Assembly (NCBI RefSeq): GCF_012103215.1
Contig: NZ_JAAVNE010000035.1
Coordinates: forward strand, 1 to 55,957
Length of the DNA stretch: 55,957 bases
Origin: Falsiroseomonas selenitidurans
Lineage (GTDB): Bacteria; Pseudomonadota; Alphaproteobacteria; Acetobacterales; Acetobacteraceae
Reading direction: 5' to 3'
The notes beneath the pieces were generated by a model that had not been told where the DNA came from, made no database searches, and saw only the letters and a list, made by a program, of their open reading frames with translations. Of this stretch, positions 48,474-55,957 are shown piece by piece. The stretch's first letter is position 1. Each line of letters opens with the position of its first letter. A program made the translations under genes and the position numbers.

Positions 48474-48518
48474 TCTCGATCTCCCGCTCGCCGCGGCGCG
48501 GCGGCCTGAACCTGTGCC

Positions 48519-48815
48519 TTACTTCCTGGCGACGTTGCGTGGTGTGAACAAACGATAGACGTTCAGCACGCCGGCGACGCTGCCGAAGACGAAGCACAAC
48601 AGGAAAAGCCACGGCCAGGTGCCAAGCCAGCGGTCGAGGAACCAGCCAGCCGCGACACCCACGATGAGCGCCGAGACGACCTCGACACCCGCACGGAAAC
48701 CGACCCCCCAGGTGCTGCCGCTGGGCAGGCCCCCGCTGGACGTCGGCGGGGGGTCCATCCCCTGCCGTGTCCGGGCCTGCCGAAGCCGCTGCTCGAAGCC
48801 GTCGTCTTCCGCCAT
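48519..48815 (-). CDS. atpI: AtpZ/AtpI-family protein of the ATP synthase operon
   Basis: A 98-residue protein with a hydrophilic N-terminus and two membrane helices (about 44-62 and 68-86: VEVVSALIVGVAAGWFLDRW, LFLLCFVFGSVAGVLNVY). AtpI proteins help assemble the c-ring. It is first in the Fo operon. ATG 48815 (MAEDDGFEQRLRQARTRQ) is chosen over a longer in-frame reading; a promoter-like pair is at 48859-48887. The F1 genes are not in this window, consistent with the split operons of Alphaproteobacteria. Confidence 0.9.
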   Translation of the reverse strand: MAEDDGFEQRLRQARTRQGMDPPPTSSGGLPSGSTWGVGFRAGVEVVSALIVGVAAGWFLDRWLGTWPWLFLLCFVFGSVAGVLNVYRLFTPRNVARK

Positions 48816-48858
48816 CCGAAGCTCTCCCCTGCGGTTGCCCCGCCCGGAAGGCGGCCCG

Positions 48859-48887
48859 CTCCTACGGTGCGGGGGCCTGGGTGTCAA
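48859..48887 (-). promoter_or_regulatory. Candidate promoter of the Fo ATP synthase operon
   Basis: Minus strand TTGACA (48887-48882), exactly 17 bp, then TAGGAG (48864-48859) 44 bp before the atpI start. The -35 is a perfect consensus; the -10 matches at only 3 of 6 positions, which is not unusual in GC-rich Alphaproteobacteria. Confidence 0.6.
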
Positions 48888-48926
48888 GGCAATGAACGCG
48901 GTGCAACATGGTTCACGCCGGCGAAA

Positions 48927-48944
48927 GGCCGGCCGGCCGGCCGG
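48927..48944 (-). terminator. GGCC-repeat hairpin after the ABC exporter gene, possible terminator
   Basis: The self-complementary GGCCGGCCGGCCGGCCGG (18 bp), followed on the minus strand by TTTCG, lies 10 bp after the exporter stop. The T-run is short, so this is tentative. A similar GGCC repeat occurs in the phaR/phaE intergenic region near 21752-21769. Confidence 0.4.
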
Positions 48945-48953
48945 ATACCGCCC

Positions 48954-50849
<1,896 letters not shown>

Positions 50850-50955
50850 GCCGCCAGCACGCGCCCGGCCCGCCATGACGTCAACCAACACCGGGATGAA
50901 CTTGCCGCGCCGGCGCCGCGAAGCGGGCGCCGGCGGGCCGGTTCAGGCGCCGGAC

Positions 50956-51930
50956 TCAGCCATCCAGCCGCACATTCGCCGCCCGCGCCACTTCCCGCCA
51001 CTTGGCGATCTCGGCCCGGATGAAGGCGCCGTATTCCTCCGGCGTGCCGGGGTCGGGGAAGCCGCCGAGCTGCACCATACGGGCGGCGATGGCCGGGTCG
51101 CGCAGGATCGCCACCGCATCGGCGTTGACCTTGCGGATGATGCGCTGCGGCGTGCCGGCGGGCGCCACGATGCCGGACCAGCCCAGCGCCTGGAAGCCGG
51201 GGGAGACGGTCTCGGCCACCGTCGGCACATCCGGCATCTGCGGCGTGCGGCGGCTGCCGGTGACGCCCAGCGCCTTCACCCGCCCGCCCTGCACGTTGGG
51301 CAGGGCGGAGGCGAGGCTGTCCACCATCACCTTCACATTGCCGGCGATCAGGTCCGCCATGGCCGGGCCGCTGCCGCGATAGGGCACGTGCTGCATCCGC
51401 AGCCCCAGCCGGTGCGCCAGCATCTCCGCCGTCATGTGCTGCGCGGTGCCCGGGCCGGCGGAGGCATACTGCACCATCCCCGGCTGCGCCCGGGCCAGCG
51501 CCACCAGCCCGGCCATGTCGCTGGCCTCGAAGCTCGGATGCGCGACGAACACCAGCGGCAGGGTGAAGATGTTGGTGATGGCGGCGAAATCCTTCTCCGC
51601 GTCATAGGGCAGGCGCGCCATGACGGAAGGGTTCACGCCCAGCGTGCCGGAGGTGCCGATGCCCAGCGTGTAGCCATCCGGCGTGGCGCGGGCCACGGCA
51701 TCCATGCCGATGGCCCCGGCGCCGCCGGCGCGGTTTTCCACGACCACCCGCTGCGGCCAGCGCTTCGAAAGTTCTTCGGCCATGACGCGGGCGAAGATGT
51801 CCGCCGCCTGGCCCGGCGGGAAGGGCACCACCATGCGCACCGCGCGTTCCGGCCAGGCATCCTGCGCCCGGGCCGTGGACAGGGCGGGCAGCGCCAGGGT
51901 GGCGCCGAGCAAGGCGCGACGGGTGGTCAT
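50956..51930 (-). CDS. Bug/TctC-family tripartite tricarboxylate transporter receptor
   Basis: A 324-residue periplasmic receptor. The signal peptide is MTTRRALLGATLALPALSTA (double Arg), cleaved near RAQ. Family segments are WPERAVRMVVPFPPGQAADI, ENRAGGAGAIGMDAVARA, and YRGSGPAMADLIAGNVKVMV. Ligands are dicarboxylates, tricarboxylates or aromatic acids in characterised members. It has no TctA/TctB partners here and its genes on both sides are unrelated. GGGGGAGA lies before the ATG. It is not a close copy of the other Bug receptor in the window. Confidence 0.93.
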   Translation of the reverse strand: MTTRRALLGATLALPALSTARAQDAWPERAVRMVVPFPPGQAADIFARVMAEELSKRWPQRVVVENRAGGAGAIGMDAVARATPDGYTLGIGTSGTLGVNPSVMARLPYDAEKDFAAITNIFTLPLVFVAHPSFEASDMAGLVALARAQPGMVQYASAGPGTAQHMTAEMLAHRLGLRMQHVPYRGSGPAMADLIAGNVKVMVDSLASALPNVQGGRVKALGVTGSRRTPQMPDVPTVAETVSPGFQALGWSGIVAPAGTPQRIIRKVNADAVAILRDPAIAARMVQLGGFPDPGTPEEYGAFIRAEIAKWREVARAANVRLDG

Positions 51931-52068
51931 CGGATGGTCTCCCCCATGCAGCGGCGGTTTGCCCGCCTTCCGGTGCCGCCCGGCGCGCCCGCGGGCGCGT
52001 CAATGGATCGGCTAACGCATGCATTGTTGGAACGGGGCGGGACTCCGGTCAAGCCACCCGCCCTCGCC

Positions 52069-54441
52069 TCAGGCGGCGCTGCAGGCCAGCTTCGCATCCG
52101 GCGCCCGCTGCGCCAGCTCGGCCAGCGCCTCCGCCGGCATCGGCCGGCCCAGCAGGAAGCCCTGCACATGGTCGCAGCCCAGCTCGCGCAGCACGGCCAG
52201 CTGGCCGGGCTTTTCCACCCCTTCCGCCACCACCTCCGCCCCCAGCCCATGCGCCAGCCGCACGATGGCGTCGACGATGCGCCGGCCCGGGCCGATGCCG
52301 GTGCTGCCCGGCTCGTCCAGCCCGGCGATGAAGGCACGGTCCACCTTGATGACGTCGAAGGGCAGGTGCTGCAGGTAACTGAGCGAGGAATAGCCGGTGC
52401 CGAAATCATCCAGCGCCACCCGCACCCCCATCGCCCGCAGCGCGCGGAAGCTGCGGCTGGCGGCTTCCGTGCTGCGCAGGAACACGCCTTCCGTGACCTC
52501 CACCTCCAGCAGCGCCGGGTCACAGCCGGTCGAGGCCAGCGCCTCCTCCACCAGCCGCACGCCCTGTTCGGCGCCGAAATGCCCGGCCGAGAGGTTCACC
52601 GCCACCGGCATCTCCAGCCCCTCTGCGCGCCAGGCCATGGCCTGCCGGCAGGCCAGCTCCAGCACCAGGCGGGTAATCGGGTGGATCAGCCCGGTCTCCT
52701 CCGCCACCGGCACGAAGACGCCCGGGGAGATCAGGCCGCGCTCCGGATGCTGCCAGCGCAGCAGGGCCTCACACCCCTTCACCCGGCCGCTGGCCAGGCT
52801 GAACTTCGGCTGGTAGGCGAGGTAGAGCTGCCCCGCCTCCATCGCCACCAGCAGTTCGGCCTCGATCCGCCGGCGTTCGCGCAGCCCGGCCTCGTGCTCC
52901 ATGCGGAACAGCACGGCACGGCCGCGGCCCTCGGCCTTGGCCCGGTACAGCGCGATATCCGCCCGGCTCAGCAGCGCCTCCGCGGTCATGCCGTGCTGTG
53001 GCGCCACGGCGGTGCCGATGCTGGCGCCCGAGCGCAGCGTGTAGCCCTGCAGCCGATAGGGGCGGCCGAGCACCTCCGTCAGCCGCCGCGCCAGCGCCTC
53101 CGCCTCCGCCGTCGCGGCCAGGCCGGGCTGGATCACGGCGAATTCGTCGCCGCCGAGGCGCGCCAGCATGTCGCCCTCCCGCATCGCGGCGCGCATCCGC
53201 GCGGTCGCGGCCAGCAGAAGCTGGTCGCCCACCGGGTGGCCCAGGCTGTCGTTCACCTCCTTGAAGTGGTCCAGGTCCAGGCAGTGGACCGCCACCATCC
53301 GCCCCGGCTCCGCCCGCCCCAGCAGGGTCTTCAGCCGGCTGCCGAACAGCAGGCGGTTGGGCAGGTCGGTCAGCGTGTCGTGTTCCGCCAGGTGGCGGAT
53401 GCGGCGGTCCGCCTGGCGCTGGTCCGTCACATCCAGCCCCACCCGCACGATGCGGGAAAGCCGGCCATCCGGGCCGAAGACCGGGCCGGTGGAGATCAGC
53501 AGCGTGCGTTCCTGCCCATCCTCGCCCGTATGCACCGTCTCCCGCGGCGGCGTGGACTGGCCGGTGGCGACCACCCGGGCGATCTCGGCCTCGGAATCGT
53601 TGATGCCGGCGAAGTCGCTGGACCGACGCCCGATCGCCTCCGCCTCCCGCTCCAGGCCCAGCAGCCGCAGCGCCAGGCGGTTCATCAGCACCACCCGGCC
53701 GGCCGTGTCGTAGGCGGCCAGGCCCACCGGCAGCGCATCCATCAGCACGCGCAGCGTGTGCTCCGCCTCCGCCGCCCGGCGCGCGCCGCGCAGCGTCAGC
53801 AGGATCAGCACGACCAGGCTGAGCAGCAGCCCGGCCAGGCTGGCCAGGAAGAACCAGCTGAGCGTGCGGGAACTGGCGCGCGCCTGCTCCACCGCCTGGC
53901 GCCGTTCATGGTGCAGGGCCAGGTTGATCTGGGTCAGCAGCCGGTCGGCCTCCTCGACCGCGGCTTCGACCCGCGTCAGGCGCGCCGTGTCGCCCGGCTG
54001 CAGGGCGAGGATGTCCGGCTCGATCTGTTCCAGCGACGCCTGCAGGCCGAGGACGACATCGACATTGTCCTGCAGCGACCGCGTCACCGCCTCCTCCGCC
54101 CCTTCCAGCAGGGGCAGGCGGCTCAGCAGGATCTCGTAGCGCAGCGACAGCGCCTCCGGATCCATCTGCGGGTCGCCGCGGTCGTAGCGCAGCAGGGCGG
54201 TGCGGAAGCGGTGCACCTCCACCAGCGCCTGGGTGGTGAACCAGATGGAGACCCGCTGGCTGCCGGCTTCCAGCCGCAACTGCTCCCACCCCCGCTGCAG
54301 GGCGCCACCCACCGACAGCACGAACAGCAGCGCCGCGGCCGCCAGCGCCATCAACGTGGCGTGGCGCGAACGACCGGCCCCGGGCGCCAGGCCGCGCGCG
54401 CCGGCCTCAGCCTGCGCGGGATCTGCTGTCCGCCTCCGCAT
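52069..54441 (-). CDS. Membrane-anchored PAS-GGDEF-EAL cyclic-di-GMP enzyme
   Basis: A 790-residue protein. A first membrane helix (about 28-47), a periplasmic helical region (about 48-194, sensor) and a second helix (about 195-217) are followed by a PAS domain (about 229-345), GGDEF (about 355-515) and EAL (about 530-780). GGDEF is intact (ARLGGDEFAVI) and preceded five residues earlier by an RxxD inhibitory site (REGD). The EAL part has EALLRW, NLSA, DDFGTGYSSLSYLQ and VAEGVE, so both activities look possible. Output direction cannot be predicted. It begins 9 bp after the stop of a periplasmic Mo-fold protein, presumably its sensor partner. Confidence 0.94.
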   Translation of the reverse strand: MRRRTADPAQAEAGARGLAPGAGRSRHATLMALAAAALLFVLSVGGALQRGWEQLRLEAGSQRVSIWFTTQALVEVHRFRTALLRYDRGDPQMDPEALSLRYEILLSRLPLLEGAEEAVTRSLQDNVDVVLGLQASLEQIEPDILALQPGDTARLTRVEAAVEEADRLLTQINLALHHERRQAVEQARASSRTLSWFFLASLAGLLLSLVVLILLTLRGARRAAEAEHTLRVLMDALPVGLAAYDTAGRVVLMNRLALRLLGLEREAEAIGRRSSDFAGINDSEAEIARVVATGQSTPPRETVHTGEDGQERTLLISTGPVFGPDGRLSRIVRVGLDVTDQRQADRRIRHLAEHDTLTDLPNRLLFGSRLKTLLGRAEPGRMVAVHCLDLDHFKEVNDSLGHPVGDQLLLAATARMRAAMREGDMLARLGGDEFAVIQPGLAATAEAEALARRLTEVLGRPYRLQGYTLRSGASIGTAVAPQHGMTAEALLSRADIALYRAKAEGRGRAVLFRMEHEAGLRERRRIEAELLVAMEAGQLYLAYQPKFSLASGRVKGCEALLRWQHPERGLISPGVFVPVAEETGLIHPITRLVLELACRQAMAWRAEGLEMPVAVNLSAGHFGAEQGVRLVEEALASTGCDPALLEVEVTEGVFLRSTEAASRSFRALRAMGVRVALDDFGTGYSSLSYLQHLPFDVIKVDRAFIAGLDEPGSTGIGPGRRIVDAIVRLAHGLGAEVVAEGVEKPGQLAVLRELGCDHVQGFLLGRPMPAEALAELAQRAPDAKLACSAA

Positions 54442-54450
54442 CCGTGGCAG

Positions 54451-54942
54451 CTACCGGACGTCGATCAGACGAAGCTGCCAGATCGCGCGCTCCCGGTAGG
54501 TGGGATGGTCCAGCGCCGGGCGTTCGGTCCAGGGATAGATCAGCCAGACCGGGCCGCGGTCACGCACCCGCAGCGGCTGCCCGCCCTGCCGCGTCGCCAG
54601 GAAGGCGCCATGGCGTTCGGCATCCTCGCGCGGGACCGTCACCGCATAGTCGTTCAGCGCCACCGCGCGCAGCATGTCGCCTTCCGCCCGCACGCGGCGC
54701 AGCACCCGCTCCAGCGCCACGCCGCCGAAGCGCAGCACCGCATCGCCGGTCCAGGGGGTGCGGGTGACGAGGTCGCCTTCGCCCAGCGCCTCCAGCTCCG
54801 CCACGCTGAAGCCATGCGGGCCGTCGGCGACGCGCCCCTCGACACGCAATGCCGGACGCCCCCTTGCGGCCTGCGGCTGCGACCGGACCGGCGAGGCCAG
54901 GGCAAGGGCGGGCAGGGCAAGCAGGTGGCGTCGGGACAGCAT
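54451..54942 (-). CDS. Periplasmic molybdopterin-oxidoreductase-fold protein lacking cysteine
   Basis: A 163-residue protein with signal peptide (MLSRRHLLALPALALASPVR). The mature part resembles the sulfite-oxidase-type molybdopterin-binding domain: LEALGEGDLVTRTPWTGD, FGGVALERVLRRV, LNDYAVTVPRED and RDRGPVWLIYPW. Active members coordinate molybdenum through a cysteine; this protein has no cysteine at all, so it cannot bind the cofactor that way and is probably a binding or sensor protein. It is co-directional with, and 9 bp before, a membrane GGDEF-EAL protein. The ATG 54942 fits the signal peptide. Confidence 0.85.
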   Translation of the reverse strand: MLSRRHLLALPALALASPVRSQPQAARGRPALRVEGRVADGPHGFSVAELEALGEGDLVTRTPWTGDAVLRFGGVALERVLRRVRAEGDMLRAVALNDYAVTVPREDAERHGAFLATRQGGQPLRVRDRGPVWLIYPWTERPALDHPTYRERAIWQLRLIDVR

Positions 54943-55025
54943 CGGGGGGACCTCCGGGACGGATGGCCGTGCGCCTCTTGCGCCCGGGAAGACCCCCATT
55001 CTGCCGCCAACTCGCCAGGGAATGG

Positions 55026-55957
55026 TTAACCCGGCGGCGCCTCCACCATTTCCACCGCCCGCTGCAGGTCCACGCTCAACAGGCGGGAGACGCCGCGTTC
55101 CTGCATCGTCACGCCATACAGCCGGTGCATCCGCGCCATGGTCAGCGGGTGGTGGGTGACGATGAGGAAGCGGGTGCCGCCGCGGCCCTCGGTGTCCGGC
55201 GCGGCCATGACCTCCAGCAGGTCGCACAGCCGTTCCACATTGGCGTCGTCCAGCGGCGCATCCACCTCGTCCAGCACGCAGACCGGCGCCGGGTTGCAGC
55301 GGAACACCGCGAAGACCAGGGAAAGCGCCGTCAGCGCCTGCTCCCCGCCCGAGAGCAGTGCCAGCGAGGACAGCTTCTTGCCCGGCGGCTCGGCGAAGAT
55401 CTCGAGCCCCGCCTCCAGCGGGTCGTCGGAGCCGACGAGCGCCAGATGCGCCCGGCCGCCGCCGAACAGCCGGGTGAACAGGCCGCGGAACTCGGTGTCC
55501 ACGCGGTCGAAGACCACGCGCAGCCGGTCGCGGCCCTCGCGGTTCAGATGGCCGATGACGCCGCGCAGCTTGGCGATGGCGGTCGCAACCTCCGCCCGCT
55601 CCGTCTCGATGCGCGCGCGGTTGGCCTCCAGCTCCGCCAGCTCGGTCTCGGCGCGCAGATTGACCGGGCCCATCTCCTCGCGTTCCCGGGTCAGGCGGTC
55701 CAGCTTCTTCCGCGCCTTCTCCTCCGCCTGCTCGGTCAGCTCCGGCACCTGGCCGGGAAGCGGCGGATGCGCCTCCCCCAGCCGCTCGACGACACGTTCC
55801 TCCACCGCCAGCGCAGCGGCTTCCGCCGTGGCGGCGGCGCCCTCCTCCCGCAGCTGGGCCTCGCGCGCCGCGGCGAAGGCGGCGTCGGCGGCGCGGCGGG
55901 CGGTGGCGGCCTCCCGGTCCTCGGCCTCGGCGGCGGCCAGGGTGGCGGCGGCAGCGG
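55026..55957 (-). CDS. smc: Chromosome segregation protein SMC, C-terminal part, 5' end cut by window edge
   Basis: The last 310 or so residues of SMC, with the coding frame open to the right edge. The coiled coil ends with LTREREEMGPVNLRAETELA, a conserved block (GPVNLRA) next to the C-terminal head. The head has the signature LLSGGEQALTALSLVFAVF and Walker B VCVLDEVDAPLDDANVERL, followed by the switch His in FLIVTHHPLTMARM. SMC dimers with ScpA and ScpB compact and segregate the chromosome. Gene start and N-terminal head lie outside the window. Confidence 0.94.
   Translation of the reverse strand, partial: AAAATLAAAEAEDREAATARRAADAAFAAAREAQLREEGAAATAEAAALAVEERVVERLGEAHPPLPGQVPELTEQAEEKARKKLDRLTREREEMGPVNLRAETELAELEANRARIETERAEVATAIAKLRGVIGHLNREGRDRLRVVFDRVDTEFRGLFTRLFGGGRAHLALVGSDDPLEAGLEIFAEPPGKKLSSLALLSGGEQALTALSLVFAVFRCNPAPVCVLDEVDAPLDDANVERLCDLLEVMAAPDTEGRGGTRFLIVTHHPLTMARMHRLYGVTMQERGVSRLLSVDLQRAVEMVEAPPG

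Overview
This is a very GC-rich (about 70% or more) stretch of an alphaproteobacterial chromosome. The lineage is most likely Acetobacteraceae, close to Roseomonas. Three things point there: the alphaproteobacterial order of heme and housekeeping genes, a split F-type ATP synthase locus in which the Fo genes atpI-atpB-atpE-atpF'-atpF stand alone, and many Bug-type (TctC) binding proteins. Nearly all of the sequence is coding and many genes overlap by 4 bp. I saw no tRNA or rRNA gene, no insertion sequence, no prophage and no CRISPR array. The genes cut by the window edges are a HemY-like protein (left) and smc (right).

Layout. 1-9 kb is core metabolism: hemC, hemD, a mitofilin-like membrane protein and the HemY-like protein on the minus strand, then tsaD, a small lipoprotein, rlmJ and gpsA on the plus strand, then ugd (minus) and an orphan metW. 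9.5-12.1 kb is a tight plus-strand run: phaB, a double-YCII protein, an AhpD-like protein and an EamA permease. 12.1-14.7 kb (minus) holds gloB, a glutathione S-transferase, a DUF985 cupin and a TehB-like methyltransferase. A divergent methyltransferase and an orphan cheZ follow. 16.2-18.7 kb is one large secreted-type RTX protein rich in GGX repeats. 18.9-22.5 kb is a polyhydroxyalkanoate (PHA) locus: a small PhaE-like protein, a short PhaC and phaA on the minus strand, with the regulator phaR divergent.

23-28.5 kb holds an XRE regulator, the phosphonate-type transporter phnC-D-E-E behind a good Pho box, a NIPSNAP protein and an exported superoxide dismutase. 28.6-34.6 kb holds a large membrane protein and a polyamine-type ABC importer (potA-D-B-C). 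34.7-38.7 kb holds a DUF883/holin-like envelope pair and a three-gene cassette of GntR regulator, unrecognised barrel-like protein and Bug receptor. 38.9-46.2 kb holds a GNAT acetyltransferase, ettA, a second RTX protein ending in a CBM2-like domain, ilvE and a peptide-type binding protein. 46.3-48.8 kb is the Fo operon. The window ends with an ABC exporter, another Bug receptor, a GGDEF-EAL sensor paired with a cysteine-free molybdopterin-fold protein, and smc.

How the parts connect. phaB, phaA, PhaC and the PhaE-like protein together would take acetyl-CoA to PHA. A perfect CTGC-N3-GCAG site between phaR and phaE suggests PhaR control. The Pho box ties the phn importer to phosphate starvation. 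The least understood units, and the best candidates for something new, are the compact PhaE-like/PhaC synthase, the GGX-repeat RTX protein, the GntR/barrel/Bug cassette and the cysteine-free Mo-fold/GGDEF-EAL pair. All names come from reading the translated sequence; no database search was possible.
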